Shown here piece by piece: positions 9,633 through 18,518 of a stretch of 64,000 nucleotides of DNA. How positions within the stretch are numbered: the first letter of the stretch is position 1; every line of letters begins with the position of its first letter. The stretch is from an uncultured cyanobacterium. Lineage in GTDB: Bacteria > Cyanobacteriota > Cyanobacteriia > PCC-6307 > Cyanobiaceae. The notes beneath the pieces are model-generated. The model was not told the DNA's origin and searched no databases. It saw only the letters and a program-made list of their open reading frames with translations. The stretch is from contig CAIQIA010000027.1 of the NCBI GenBank assembly GCA_903871775.1, positions 149,175 through 213,174 of the forward strand, given 5' to 3'. The position numbers were made by a program, and so were the translations under genes.

Positions 9633-9694
9633 CCCCTGATGGGCCGAAGCCGGCCTGACAAGGGTGGCCGGGTCCTTCGTTCTGCCGTCCCGCC

Positions 9695-10474
9695 ATGGCC
9701 CGATCCGCCATCGTCGGCACCGATCCCCCGGCCGTCCGCCATCGCAACGCCCTCGTGCTGCGGCACCTGAACCTCGTGCATCAGCAGGTGAACCGCCTGC
9801 GCCACCTCTGCAGTGAACCCGTCGACGATCTGGTGCAGATCGGCCGCCAGGGGCTGATCGTGGCCGCCGAGCGCTTCGATCCCGACCGGGGGGTGGCCTT
9901 CAGCAGCTTCGCCGTTCCCTACATCCAGGGCCACATCCGGCACCACATCCGTGATCGGGTGCCGGTCGTGCGTTCGAGCTGGCGCCTGCGGCAGCTGCAC
10001 GCCCAGATGGAACAGCTCAACGCATCCCGTCTGCACGATGGTCAGCCCCCGCTGGGGGAGGAGGAACTGGCCTCCCGGCTGGGCTGCCGGGTGAGCCGCA
10101 TCCGCCAGGCCCGGGAGCTGCACCGCGCCCTGCAATGCACCAGCCTCGACCGGCCCTGCGGCACGGACGATGGAACCCCCCTGCAGGAGACCCTCGAGGC
10201 CCGCGGACCCCAGCCGCTTGAGGGCCTGGCCTGGCAGGAGCTCTGGGAACGGCTCGCCCCGCTGCCCGTGGACGACCGCAAGCTGCTGCTCGATTGCCTG
10301 GTGCGGCAGCGGCCGCGCCGGGATGTGGCCGCCGAGATGGGTTGGAGTGTGCCCCGCCTGTCCCGGCGTCTGCGGCAGTGCCGGCTGGCCCTGCAGGAAC
10401 GGCTCATGGCCGAAGGCTGGGGCCCAGCAGGCCCATGGCCAGCAGGGCGGCCAGCAGTGTCATCAGCCCATTGA
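9695..10474 (+). CDS. Group 3 (SigF-like) alternative sigma factor
   Basis: RNA polymerase sigma-70 family factor of the short group 3 type. Region 2 is seen in RNALVLRHLNLVHQQVNRL, DDLVQIGRQGLIVAAERFDPDRGVAFSSFAVPYIQGHIRHHIRD. Region 3 follows (GEEELASRLGCRVSRIRQA) and region 4 ends with DVAAEMGWSVPRLSRRLRQCRLALQERL, a helix-turn-helix. Region 1.1 is missing. In cyanobacteria SigF-type factors control pili/motility and stress genes; a pilD gene is in this window, but no link is shown. The 3' end overlaps the convergent DUF92 gene by 71 bases. Confidence 0.85.
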   Translation: MARSAIVGTDPPAVRHRNALVLRHLNLVHQQVNRLRHLCSEPVDDLVQIGRQGLIVAAERFDPDRGVAFSSFAVPYIQGHIRHHIRDRVPVVRSSWRLRQLHAQMEQLNASRLHDGQPPLGEEELASRLGCRVSRIRQARELHRALQCTSLDRPCGTDDGTPLQETLEARGPQPLEGLAWQELWERLAPLPVDDRKLLLDCLVRQRPRRDVAAEMGWSVPRLSRRLRQCRLALQERLMAEGWGPAGPWPAGRPAVSSAH

Positions 10475-11195
10475 CTGCCTCATTGCTGAGCCAGGCCAGC
10501 CGCGGCTGCAGTTCGGCACCGATCAGACTCTCAATGAGGGTCGCCAGCCAGGCCACCAGCGTCAGGGCCGGCACCAGGGACGGGGGCAGCAGCCCCAGCG
10601 CCACCGCCAGCCCGGCGAAGACTGCGGCACCGACCAGGCTGGCCACGGTTCCCTCCAGGCTCACCGCCCCCTCGGTGCCCGCCGGCACCGGCCGCAGCCG
10701 CGTCAAAGAAACAGTGCGGCGTCCCCAGCGCTTGCCGATCTCACTGCCGCACGTGTCCCCCAGCTTGGCGGCGAAGCTGGCGACGAAGCCGGTCAGCAGC
10801 AGCCCCTGCGGAGCCCCCGGCAGGGTGGTCATCAAGGCCAGCAGCGCACCGGTGGCAGCGGATCCCCAGACGTTCTCGGGTCCGCGGCGACCGTCGCGCT
10901 TCTCCGCGAGGCCGGCGGCCCGCTTGCGGGCCAGACCGAGGCGGGTGACCGCCGAGCCCAGCGCCAGATACAGCACCACCGCCAGCCAGCCCCGCCAGCC
11001 CAGGGAAGCCCCCAGCAGGGTGCCCAGGATCCAGGCATGGAACCAGCCGGCGGTGGTCAGCACCGGCACCCGCCGCAAGGGCAGGATCAGCAGGGCGTTG
11101 GCCAGGGCACTGAACAGCCAGGCCAGGCCGGCGGGGGGCAGGGGCAGCAGCGGCATCGGTAACAGCATCGGCATCGGTGGCATAGAGGAGGGCAT
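10404..11195 (-). CDS. DUF92 membrane protein, candidate phytyl-phosphate kinase (VTE6-like)
   Basis: Polytopic membrane protein of the DUF92 family, which includes plant VTE6, a phytyl-phosphate kinase recycling phytol for tocopherol and chlorophyll. Family blocks seen: RRVPVLTTAGWFHAWILGTLL, FVASFAAKLGDTCGSEIGKRWG with conserved polar residues, and GTEGAVSLEGTVASLVGAA. About 260 residues and six or seven hydrophobic segments. The start is uncertain: several Met codons follow one another (11195, 11180, 11171), and a GTG at 11231 is also open. Tail-to-tail overlap with the sigma factor gene. The kinase function is transferred by family and unproven here. Confidence 0.8.
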   Translation of the reverse strand: MPSSMPPMPMLLPMPLLPLPPAGLAWLFSALANALLILPLRRVPVLTTAGWFHAWILGTLLGASLGWRGWLAVVLYLALGSAVTRLGLARKRAAGLAEKRDGRRGPENVWGSAATGALLALMTTLPGAPQGLLLTGFVASFAAKLGDTCGSEIGKRWGRRTVSLTRLRPVPAGTEGAVSLEGTVASLVGAAVFAGLAVALGLLPPSLVPALTLVAWLATLIESLIGAELQPRLAWLSNEAVNGLMTLLAALLAMGLLGPSLRP

Positions 11196-11253
11196 CGGGG
11201 GGCATCCATCCGGGATGGGCAGTGGCGCCACAGGCCATGGCGCTACAGTACGG

Positions 11254-11532
11254 ATGTACTGCCTGATGGTCGTGGCGGCGTTTCTTCTGGTCGGGGTCGG
11301 TGACGTGGTCGCGGTGGCGGCGCCGCGTCAGCCGCCTTACCTCGCCCGGGTGATCTGCTGTGAGGGTGGCGCCCGCAGCGCCGAACCCTCCCTGCTGCAG
11401 GTGGTGCGCGACGGCGACCTGGCCGTGCTGACCATCAACGCCGACTGGGTGCTGGACCGGCTGCCGGGGGCAGCGCCGGTGATGTTGCGCAGCCCTACGG
11501 AACCGCCGGGAGGGGGGACGGCGCAGGGATAA
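11254..11532 (+). CDS. Small secreted or anchored hypothetical protein
   Basis: 92 residues from ATG at 11254. A hydrophobic stretch (CLMVVAAFLLVGVGDVVAVAA) reads as a signal peptide with possible cleavage after VAA, followed by a short soluble part with Cys-Cys and a VLTINADWVLDRLPG segment. A start at the next ATG (11269) also keeps the signal. Not recognised. It lies 24 bases before the Ala/Pro-rich protein gene, on the same strand. Confidence 0.5.
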   Translation: MYCLMVVAAFLLVGVGDVVAVAAPRQPPYLARVICCEGGARSAEPSLLQVVRDGDLAVLTINADWVLDRLPGAAPVMLRSPTEPPGGGTAQG

Positions 11533-11556
11533 TCGCGGCAGATCCGGCCCTGTTCC

Positions 11557-12000
11557 ATGGTGTTCCAGAAGCTGTTCGGGGGTGAGCGCAAGCCCTTCCT
11601 GGAACTGTCGGACGCTGGGGCGGACCGGCAGGTGACCACGGTGGCACCAGTCGCGAAGGCCGTGCCCCCAGCTGCAGCCCCGGCGAAGGCCGCGGCTCCG
11701 GACACCATCTCGGTGCCTGTGGGTGCCGCAGCGACGGCCCCTGCCGCGGCTGTCCTGGCAGCTGCCGCTCCCTCACCAGCGGCCACCCCGGCCGCCCAGC
11801 CCTCCCTCACCACCGCCGAGGCGCTGGCGGCGGAGCGGGCGGCGGCCCAGAAGGCTGAAGTGCCCAGGGAGCTGACCACCTTCGCGGCCGAACTGCTGAA
11901 CCCCGCCCAGGCCCTGCCGAGGGGCAGGCGTCGTCCTGGGGCGAACCTGGCGCCGTTCAGGGACCTGGCCTCGTCCCTGCGGGGCGGGGGCGGTCGCTGA
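11557..12000 (+). CDS. Ala/Pro-rich hypothetical protein
   Basis: 147 residues, unrecognised function. A charged N-terminus (MVFQKLFGGERKPFLEL) is followed by about 60 residues of Ala/Pro/Val low complexity. The more structured C-terminal part, ELTTFAAELLNPAQALPRGRRRPG, looks like the conserved element. The linker-plus-motif layout suggests a short peptide docking onto a partner, but nothing identifies it. Its last 44 bases overlap the convergent rsmE gene. Confidence 0.6.
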   Translation: MVFQKLFGGERKPFLELSDAGADRQVTTVAPVAKAVPPAAAPAKAAAPDTISVPVGAAATAPAAAVLAAAAPSPAATPAAQPSLTTAEALAAERAAAQKAEVPRELTTFAAELLNPAQALPRGRRRPGANLAPFRDLASSLRGGGGR

Positions 12001-12727
12001 CGCGGAACTGGCTGAGAAGCGTCAGGGCCGCCACGGCCGCCGTGGACGACCGAAGGATGGTGGGCCCGAGGCTGACGGGCTGCCAGCCAGCGGCCAGGGC
12101 CAGGGACTCCTCCTGCGGTGACCAGCCCCCTTCGGGACCGCAGGCGATCAGCCAGGCGGCATCTCCGCTGGCGTCGGCTCGCTGCAGCTCGTCGAGCAGA
12201 GGTGGAATGCCCTCCCGGCGGGTCAGGCAGAGCCAACGGCGCTCCTGGGGGCCAGCGACGGCGGCGAGGGCCGTCCGGGCCGGAGTGACGTCACCAAGCC
12301 GGGGCAACCAGAGCCGCTCGCATTGCTCACTGGCTTCCCGAAGCAGACTCCCCCAGCGGGGAGCACGGCCCGAGGATGTCACCGGCGGACTCCGGTCGGC
12401 CTGCAGGGGAACCAGGTGATCCACCCCCAGTTCCGTCGCCATCCGCAGCAGCACATCAAAATCCCTGCGCACAAGCGCCGCCAGCAGCCCGAGCTGCGGC
12501 ATGGGCAGTGGCGCCGGCGGCTGCGAGGGTCCCAGGTCCGCCCGGCCGCCCGGCCGCAACGTGGCCTCGCACAAGCCGCCGGCGCCATCGATCACCGTGA
12601 AGCCCTCACCGGCGCGGAGACGCAGCACCCGTTCCAGGTAATGCCGTTCGGCCTCAGTGAGGACCAGAGCCCCACCGCTGGCCCTGAGACGGTCGGGTGG
12701 GATCAGAAGCCGCCGCTGTTCGGCCAT
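11957..12727 (-). CDS. rsmE: 16S rRNA (uracil-1498-N3)-methyltransferase
   Basis: Trefoil-knot SAM methyltransferase that methylates U1498 of 16S rRNA. N-terminal RRLLIPPDRL and HYLERVLRLRAGEGFTVIDGAGG form the PUA-like part. The SPOUT part has KATELGVDHLVPL-type spacing (MATELGVDHLVPL), REASEQCERLWLPRL, CGPEGGWSPQEESLA and SLGPTILRSSTAAVAAL. 256 residues, normal. ATG at 12727, nine bases after the end of the DUF3531 gene, so likely one transcript. Confidence 0.93.
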   Translation of the reverse strand: MAEQRRLLIPPDRLRASGGALVLTEAERHYLERVLRLRAGEGFTVIDGAGGLCEATLRPGGRADLGPSQPPAPLPMPQLGLLAALVRRDFDVLLRMATELGVDHLVPLQADRSPPVTSSGRAPRWGSLLREASEQCERLWLPRLGDVTPARTALAAVAGPQERRWLCLTRREGIPPLLDELQRADASGDAAWLIACGPEGGWSPQEESLALAAGWQPVSLGPTILRSSTAAVAALTLLSQFRVSDRPRPAGTRPGP

Positions 12728-12736
12728 CGCGGGGCC

Positions 12737-13180
12737 TCAGTCGGCGAAGAAGCGCTCGTCGCCGGCATCCGCCGGCCAGTCCTCGTTGATGCCGCCGATC
12801 CTGAACTCCTCGATCGGCACCAGATCGCGGTCAAGGCCCCGCAGGGCGTTGATCAGCAGATCCAGGGCCACGCCATCGCTGGTGCCCAGATCGGCCCAGA
12901 TGCGGGCCCATTCGCCGCGGTATTCCATCGTGCCCAGGTTGTGCATCAGCGCCTGCAGGCCCCCATCGGCACCATCGTTGTCGTAGGCCATCCAGCTGAT
13001 GTCGGCCCCCTGGTCATGGACCTGCAGGTTCTCGGCATTGCAGGCCCCCAGACGGCCGAGGAAGTACCAGCTGTTGAAGACCTCCTCCAGGTACTGACGC
13101 TCCCCCGCTCCGGGGACATGGGGAAAACGAAGCCAGAACCAGCAATCGAAGGGGTCGAACTCGCGGACGTGAACCAGCAT
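12737..13180 (-). CDS. DUF3531 family protein
   Basis: 147-residue protein of a family shared by cyanobacteria and plastid-bearing eukaryotes, function unknown. The signature VREFDPFDCWFWLRF near the N-terminus, YLEEVFNSWYFLGRLGACNAENLQV, and the acidic DISWMAYDNDGADGG region are clear. Soluble, acidic, no signal peptide. Divergent from the ABC ATPase gene with 38 bases between starts and followed by rsmE. Confidence 0.85.
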   Translation of the reverse strand: MLVHVREFDPFDCWFWLRFPHVPGAGERQYLEEVFNSWYFLGRLGACNAENLQVHDQGADISWMAYDNDGADGGLQALMHNLGTMEYRGEWARIWADLGTSDGVALDLLINALRGLDRDLVPIEEFRIGGINEDWPADAGDERFFAD

Positions 13181-13218
13181 GCGTTCAAGCTAAGGGGCGG
13201 TGGCAGGGGCAGGGAGGA

Positions 13219-13869
13219 ATGCTGGAGCTCGAGGGAATCGGCTACCACCCGGCGACCGCCGCCGCGCCGGTGCTGCAGGACGTGAGCCTGCGGCTCGAGC
13301 GGGGTGAACCGGGCCTGGTGGCCGGCCGCAGCGGTTCCGGCAAGAGCACCCTCCTCGACATCATCGCCGGTCTGGCCCGCCAGGATCGCGGTCGCATCCT
13401 CTGGCAGGGGCAGGCGACCACCCCGCGGGAACGGCGCTGGCTGTGCGGACTGGTGTTTCAGTTTCCGGAACGGCACTTTCTTGGCCTCAGCGTCGGCCAG
13501 GAGCTGCGGATCGGCCATCGGCGGCTGCCGACCGAACGGCTGCAGGGGGCCCTGGAACGGGTGGGGCTGGGGCAGGTGCCGCTCCAGCAGCCCCCGGAGC
13601 AGCTGAGCGGCGGGCAGCAGCGGCGGCTGGCCCTGGCGGTGCAGCTGCTGCGGGATCCGCCGGTGCTGCTGCTCGATGAACCCACCGCCGGGCTCGACTG
13701 GTCAGTGCGGCGGGACTTGATCGAACTGCTGCGGGATCTGGCCCGGGAACGGCTGCTGCTGCTGGTCACCCACGAGCCGGAATGCTTCGAGGGGCTGATG
13801 AACCACCGCTGGCGCCTGGTGGGGGGGCGCTGCGTACGATTCGACCAGTCCCTCCCCGACCATGCCTGA
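13219..13869 (+). CDS. Orphan ABC transporter ATP-binding protein
   Basis: 216-residue stand-alone ATPase: Walker [18 protein letters not shown]-loop [11 protein letters not shown], signature [12 protein letters not shown], Walker [13 protein letters not shown] and H-loop THEPE. The QFPE-type Q-loop resembles ECF/cobalt-type importer ATPases (CbiO/EcfA). No permease gene is adjacent. The stop overlaps the hslO start by 8 bases, so the two are translationally linked. Substrate unknown. Confidence 0.88.
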   Translation: MLELEGIGYHPATAAAPVLQDVSLRLERGEPGLVAGRSGSGKSTLLDIIAGLARQDRGRILWQGQATTPRERRWLCGLVFQFPERHFLGLSVGQELRIGHRRLPTERLQGALERVGLGQVPLQQPPEQLSGGQQRRLALAVQLLRDPPVLLLDEPTAGLDWSVRRDLIELLRDLARERLLLLVTHEPECFEGLMNHRWRLVGGRCVRFDQSLPDHA

Positions 13870-14764
13870 CCAGTTGGTCCGTGCCACAGCAGTCGGTGGC
13901 GGCATCCGGCTTGTGGCCGTGAGGACCACGGTCACGACCCGTTACGCCCGCCGCCGCCACGGGCTGTCGTACCTGACCAGCGCCCTGCTGGGGCGGGCGA
14001 TGACCGCCGGACTGCTGCTGGCCAGCTCGATGAAGGTGGCCCACGGCCGGGTGAACCTGCGCATCCAGGCCGATGGCCCCCTCCAGGGACTGACCGTCGA
14101 TGCCGGCCGGGATGGCACCGTGCGGGGCCGGGTCGGTCGGCCCGATCTGGAGCTGGCGCCGATCGGGGAGGTTCCCCGCTTCGACTTCCCCGGCGCCGTG
14201 GGCCAGGGCTATCTGCACGTGGTCAGGGATGAGGGCAGCGGCCCGCCTTACAGCAGCACCGTTGAACTGGTGAGCGGCTGCATCGGCGACGACGTCGCCT
14301 CGTACCTGCTGCATTCCGAACAGACCCCCTCCGCCCTGTTCGTGGGCGAAACCATCGACAGCAGCGGCATCCGCAGCTGCGGCGGCCTGCTGGTGCAGGT
14401 GCTGCCCCGGGCGGCCCGGGAGCCGGCCCTGGTGGCGCTGCTGGAGGAGCGCTGCAGCGAGATCCGCGATTTCAGCCAGCGGCTGCACCGCTGCGGCGAC
14501 GACCTGCGGGACCTGCTGGAGGCGGTCTTTCCCGATCTCGATCCCGTCATCGACGCCGACCAGGCCTGTCAGGCGGTGACCTTCCATTGCCCCTGCACCC
14601 GCCGCCGCAGCCTGGCGGCCCTGAAGCTGCTGGGGAGTGAGCAGCTGACGGAGATGATCCAGAAGGACGGCGGTGCCGAGCTCACGTGCCACTTCTGCAA
14701 CGAGACCTACCAGGTCAGCAGCAGCGAACTGGAGGACCTGATCAGCGAACTCGAGGCCGCCTGA
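13862..14764 (+). CDS. hslO: Redox-regulated chaperone Hsp33
   Basis: Holdase chaperone switched on by oxidation of a zinc-binding cysteine cluster. The C-terminal motif is intact: CPC at 243-245 and CHFC at 276-279, the CXC...CXXC pattern of the family. The N-terminal domain is also clear ([43 protein letters not shown]). 300 residues. Expected to protect proteins during photo-oxidative stress. Overlaps the upstream ATPase gene and is convergent with the CPP1-like gene. Confidence 0.96.
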   Translation: MPDQLVRATAVGGGIRLVAVRTTVTTRYARRRHGLSYLTSALLGRAMTAGLLLASSMKVAHGRVNLRIQADGPLQGLTVDAGRDGTVRGRVGRPDLELAPIGEVPRFDFPGAVGQGYLHVVRDEGSGPPYSSTVELVSGCIGDDVASYLLHSEQTPSALFVGETIDSSGIRSCGGLLVQVLPRAAREPALVALLEERCSEIRDFSQRLHRCGDDLRDLLEAVFPDLDPVIDADQACQAVTFHCPCTRRRSLAALKLLGSEQLTEMIQKDGGAELTCHFCNETYQVSSSELEDLISELEAA

Positions 14765-14771
14765 GGGCCGA

Positions 14772-15461
14772 TCAGGCCAGCAGAAGGCTGCCGAGCAGGA
14801 GCAGCAACAGGGCCGGGATGCCCTGCCACTGGACGGCCGTGAGGGGCAGCGGCAGGGCACTGAGGGGCAGGGCCAGCAGGCCCCCCAGCAACAGGCCGAC
14901 GGTGAGCAGGCTGAAGGCCCAGCCGATGGAGGGGAAGAAACGCCCGCTGCGGCGGTTGAGCGCCAGGGCACAGCCAAGGGTGGCCAGAGCCAGCAGCAGT
15001 TCCGCCGCCCCGGCGGCGCCACCGAGAAGCAGATGGGCCAGCAACAGCCCCCCCAGGCCGGCCAGGGGTTGCCAGAGCTGGGGGCCGGAGGCCAGGGCCA
15101 GGGTCGGTGGCCGCAGGCGCCAGCTGGGCCGCGGCAGGTTGGGCAGGGCAGACAGCACCGGCAGGCTCGGAGGCTGGCCAGGGGTCGACGGCGCCACCGC
15201 TTCCCGTTTGGAGGCGCTGGCTGCCGCACCGGTGAGCTGACCCAGCTGCCGCTCCCGGAGCCGCAGCATCAGCACCGCGTCGAAGGCGGCCTCAACGCGG
15301 GCGCGGGCCATGGCATCGTCCGGCGGCAGGGCGGAGAGGCGTTCATCCCGGGCCTGCTGCACCAGCTCGAAACCGGCCTCATGGTCGATGCCGAGAAGCG
15401 CGAAGGGATCGGCGCCATCCGAGGGGGAAGGCGGCTGTGGCGGTACGGTGCCCTGGGCCAT
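14772..15461 (-). CDS. CPP1-like (J-like domain) membrane protein
   Basis: Member of the CPP1-like (formerly DUF3353) family, related to the chaperone-like protein of protochlorophyllide oxidoreductase in plastids. A degenerate J-like region (DPFALLGIDHEAGFELVQQARDERL ... VEAAFDAVLMLRLRERQLG) without a usable HPD motif occupies residues 18-90. A Pro/Ser linker and four hydrophobic segments follow (about 130-229). I start at ATG 15461 (MAQGTVPP, 229 residues); the open frame begins at 15533. A role in chlorophyll synthesis is by family only. Confidence 0.8.
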   Translation of the reverse strand: MAQGTVPPQPPSPSDGADPFALLGIDHEAGFELVQQARDERLSALPPDDAMARARVEAAFDAVLMLRLRERQLGQLTGAAASASKREAVAPSTPGQPPSLPVLSALPNLPRPSWRLRPPTLALASGPQLWQPLAGLGGLLLAHLLLGGAAGAAELLLALATLGCALALNRRSGRFFPSIGWAFSLLTVGLLLGGLLALPLSALPLPLTAVQWQGIPALLLLLLGSLLLA

Positions 15462-15535
15462 GACATGGGCCGGAATGAAGCCAGCGTATCGGCTGCGGCG
15501 CCCCCCCGGAGCCACCGACCGGCAGCACCTCACCG

Positions 15536-15585
15536 TTCAGAACAGTGGCCCGATTCAGAAGAGTGGCGTCATTCAGAACAGTGGC
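15536..15585. repeat. Three 14-base copies at exact 18-base spacing
   Basis: TTCAGAACAGTGGC-type units start at 15536, 15554 and 15572; the middle one has one base different. Read on the minus strand they keep the frame of the small gene ending at 15573, and each encodes Pro-Leu-Phe-stop. The gene's last codons and stop have therefore been copied twice downstream. Confidence 0.85.
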
Positions 15586-15797
15586 GCGCCCGGCCTGTAG
15601 CCGAAGGCCTGCAGCTGCTGACCGCGGCCGCTCACGGCTTCGGCACTGATCCACTGCCGCCGCTTGAGCAACGGCAGCTGCGGGGGCAGGTGCGACCCCT
15701 CGATGACCTCGACGCTGCCATCGGCCGGGGACCTGCACAGCCGCACGTAGTCGCACCCTCCGTCAGGTCGCGGCCTGACCCACCACTGCGTGGCCAT
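15573..15797 (-). CDS. Small Trp/Arg-rich hypothetical protein
   Basis: 74 residues from ATG at 15797. N-terminal TQWWVRPRPDGG, a DYVRLCRSP block and a KRRQWISAEAV segment give a compact beta-like pattern without signal or membrane segment. Not recognised. It lies 55 bases after the prfC end on the same strand, so it could be the last gene of that transcript. Its stop codon lies in the third unit of an 18-base periodic repeat. Confidence 0.6.
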   Translation of the reverse strand: MATQWWVRPRPDGGCDYVRLCRSPADGSVEVIEGSHLPPQLPLLKRRQWISAEAVSGRGQQLQAFGYRPGAPLF

Positions 15798-15852
15798 GGT
15801 TGAAGGACCGGAACCATTTCATCCTGGCGAGGGCAGCCAGCGGCCGTGGCTG

Positions 15853-17499
15853 TCAGAGGGCGATCGGTTCCCGTCCGCTCACCACCGGCGCCACCGCCGC
15901 CAGGCCCAGATCGGGGTGGTCCTCCTGCAGCTGCTGCAGGTTCCAGTCGTTGCGAAAGAGCAGCACCGGCCGGTCCCAGGCATCGCGCATCGCCTTGCAG
16001 TTGAAGACCCGGCCGATGCGCTCCAGGGCCGGCCAGCCTCCCTCCACCCAGCGGGCCACGCTGTAGCCCAGGGGTTCGAGCCGGGTCGGCACGCCGTACT
16101 CATGCTCAAGACGGTGCTGGACCACCTCCAGCTGCAGCTGGCCGACGGCGGCGAGCACGGGGTCGCGCTTGCTCGCATCGGTGTCATAGAGAATCTGCAC
16201 GGCTCCCTCCTCCCGCAGTTCGTTGACGCCCTTGCGGAAGCTCTTGAAGGAGGAGGGATTGGGATTGCGCAACCAGGCGAAGATCTCGGGGCTGAAGCAG
16301 GGAATGCCCTCGAACTCGACGGCCGGGCCGCTGTAGAGGGTGTCACCGATGGCGAACACCCCTGGATTGTTGAGGCCGATCACATCCCCCGGAAAGGCCT
16401 CCTCCACCACCTCCCGGTCCTGGCCGAAGAGCTTCTGGGGGCGGGACAGGCGGATGGTGCGGCCACTGCGGGCGTGCTGGACCGTCATGTCCTTCTCGAA
16501 CCGTCCGGAGCAGACCCGCACGAAGGCGACCCGGTCGCGATGACGGGCATCCATGTTCGCCTGCAGCTTGAAGACGAAACCGCTGAAGCCCGGCCGCAGG
16601 GGACTGACGGGGCCGTCACTGCTCTGGCGGGGGACGGGGCGCTGGGCCAGCTCGAGAAAGGCATCGAGAAAAGGACGGACGCCGAAGTTCGTCATGGCAC
16701 TGCCGAAGAAGAGCGGCGTCTGCTCGCCGGCATGCACCTGCTCCAGGTCGAGGGGGGCTCCGGCCCCCTCGAGCAGGTCCAGTTCCTCGCGGGCCTGGGC
16801 CAGCAGCTCGGGCTCCACCAGGTCCGCCAGGGCTGGATCGTCGAGCGACAGCCGCCGTTCGGCCGCCTGCCGCCCCCGTTCCGCCCGCTCGAAGAGGATG
16901 ACGTCATGGGTGCGACGGTCGATGACGCCCCGGAACCGTTCACCGCTGCCGATGGGCCAGTTGACCGCCCAGGGGGCCAGCCCCAGCTCCCGTTCGATCT
17001 CATCGAGCAGCTCGAGCGGTTCCCGGCAGGGCCGGTCCATCTTGTTGATGAAGGTGAAGATCGGGATCTGCCGCATCCGGCAGACCTCGAAGAGCTTGCG
17101 GGTCTGGGGTTCGAGGCCCTTGGCCGCGTCCTCGAGCATGACCGCGTTGTCGGCGGCGGCCAGGGTCCGGTAGGTGTCCTCCGAGAAGTCCTGGTGGCCG
17201 GGGGTGTCGAGCAGGTTGATCGTGCAGCCGTCGTAGTCGAACTGCAGCACCGTTGAAGTGATCGAGATGCCCCGCTGCTTCTCCAGCTCCATCCAGTCGG
17301 ACGTCACCCGCCGCTGCTCGCCCCGGGCCTTGACGGCGCCGGCCTGCTGGATCGCCCCGCCATACAGCAGCAGCTTCTCGGTGAGGGTCGTCTTGCCGGC
17401 ATCCGGGTGCGAAATGATCGCGAAGTTGCGGCGGCGGGCGACGGCCTCGGCCAGGAGGGTAGGGTCGTCGCCGGCGGCGGCGCTGGGGGCACGGGTCAT
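15853..17499 (-). CDS. prfC: Peptide chain release factor 3
   Basis: Translational GTPase that recycles RF1/RF2 from the ribosome. G1 [18 protein letters not shown]2 with RGISITST, G3 [16 protein letters not shown] and G4 NKMDR are all present. The RF3-specific C-terminal domain ends with [30 protein letters not shown] at 17499 gives 548 residues, close to the family's usual 530; the longer open frame is not conserved. Divergent from the small gene at 17557. Confidence 0.95.
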   Translation of the reverse strand: MTRAPSAAAGDDPTLLAEAVARRRNFAIISHPDAGKTTLTEKLLLYGGAIQQAGAVKARGEQRRVTSDWMELEKQRGISITSTVLQFDYDGCTINLLDTPGHQDFSEDTYRTLAAADNAVMLEDAAKGLEPQTRKLFEVCRMRQIPIFTFINKMDRPCREPLELLDEIERELGLAPWAVNWPIGSGERFRGVIDRRTHDVILFERAERGRQAAERRLSLDDPALADLVEPELLAQAREELDLLEGAGAPLDLEQVHAGEQTPLFFGSAMTNFGVRPFLDAFLELAQRPVPRQSSDGPVSPLRPGFSGFVFKLQANMDARHRDRVAFVRVCSGRFEKDMTVQHARSGRTIRLSRPQKLFGQDREVVEEAFPGDVIGLNNPGVFAIGDTLYSGPAVEFEGIPCFSPEIFAWLRNPNPSSFKSFRKGVNELREEGAVQILYDTDASKRDPVLAAVGQLQLEVVQHRLEHEYGVPTRLEPLGYSVARWVEGGWPALERIGRVFNCKAMRDAWDRPVLLFRNDWNLQQLQEDHPDLGLAAVAPVVSGREPIAL

Positions 17500-17556
17500 G
17501 GCTCCAGACTGCCAGCCGGCGCCCCTTAGCGTGGTCGCTGCTGCGTCGGCGCCACC

Positions 17557-17802
17557 GTGGCCGTCACCCGTCCGGATCCCACCACCCCTTCCCAGACGGT
17601 GTTCAACAACCCCGATGGGTTCGCCATGGCCTTCAGCGATGCCTGGGACAGCTTCGATGTGCGCCATCCGGGCCATGGCCTGACCAGGGACGAACGGCTG
17701 GAGGCGGTGATGGTCGAACTGGCCGACCATCCCTTTCAGCGCGACTGGCCTGAGCAGGCCCGACAGCTGGCCGCCTTCCGCATGCGCCTGCTCAACTACT
17801 GA
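17557..17802 (+). CDS. Small conserved hypothetical protein
   Basis: 81 residues from GTG at 17557; soluble, acidic, with a helical part [42 protein letters not shown] and an aromatic stretch [10 protein letters not shown]. It resembles small picocyanobacterial proteins of unknown function, but I cannot name a family. Divergent from prfC (57 bases) and convergent with the Coq4-like gene. Confidence 0.65.
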   Translation: MAVTRPDPTTPSQTVFNNPDGFAMAFSDAWDSFDVRHPGHGLTRDERLEAVMVELADHPFQRDWPEQARQLAAFRMRLLNY

Positions 17803-17831
17803 TCCCCGGCGCCCCTGCGGATCAGGGGAGG

Positions 17832-18518
17832 TCAGGACTCCAGGGAGGTCCCGTAGGCCGTGCCGTCGGCAGGCCGGCGGATGCCCAGCTCCCGGCGCCA
17901 GTCGCTGACGCTGCGCTCCCAGCCGTCCTCCCAGCGCACGGCCGCCAGGGGGGCCGCCTCGAAGCCGATGGCGGTGCCATGGCTGATGGCGGCACTGAGG
18001 GCTCCATAGCTGGGGGGGTCCAGGCGGAAGCGGCTCAGCTGGGCCGCATGCAGCAGGGCCACGTAGGCCGGAAATCCCGTCTGGCAGGCGGTCATCGCCA
18101 GCACACCACTCTCACCCTCGGGAGACGTGGCGAAGCCACCGATTACATGGTGCAGATCATGGGTGGTGGCGATGCGCTGGGTCAGCCAGTGGGCGTCGGA
18201 GTGGATCGGCCGGGGGCGGAAGAACTCAGGGTCGTAGCCCAGGGACAGGATCAGCTGGGCATAGGTGTGGCCCAGGCTGCCGGCGGGGAGCTGCCTGAGC
18301 CTGTCGATGTCGGGTTGGAGGGGTGGAAAGCGCGCATCCATCAGCGCCGCCCCGCCTGGCAGGGCACGGAACCGCCCCACACAGGCCTCCATCTGGGGGG
18401 TGTCGAGAAAACTGTCGACAAGATCGGCGATCTGGGCCAGGGCGCCCTGGTGGCGCCCAACCGCCACGACCCGCCGCAGCTGATCAAGGGCCTGCAGGAG
18501 CTCCCGGAAGCGGGCCAT
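17832..18518 (-). CDS. Coq4-like protein
   Basis: 228 residues. The metal-binding signature of Coq4, HDxxH followed by eleven residues and Glu, is exact: [17 protein letters not shown]. Other family-like parts are [26 protein letters not shown] near the middle and [14 protein letters not shown] in the C-terminal half. In mitochondria Coq4 acts in ubiquinone synthesis, with a reported role in ring decarboxylation. Cyanobacteria make plastoquinone and phylloquinone instead, so the role here is open. Stands divergent from nrdJ. Confidence 0.8.
   Translation of the reverse strand: MARFRELLQALDQLRRVVAVGRHQGALAQIADLVDSFLDTPQMEACVGRFRALPGGAALMDARFPPLQPDIDRLRQLPAGSLGHTYAQLILSLGYDPEFFRPRPIHSDAHWLTQRIATTHDLHHVIGGFATSPEGESGVLAMTACQTGFPAYVALLHAAQLSRFRLDPPSYGALSAAISHGTAIGFEAAPLAAVRWEDGWERSVSDWRRELGIRRPADGTAYGTSLES

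Noticed and set aside
15536..15585. Short CRISPR-like array
   Set aside because: Units are 14 bases with 4-base spacing, far too short, and overlap a gene end.
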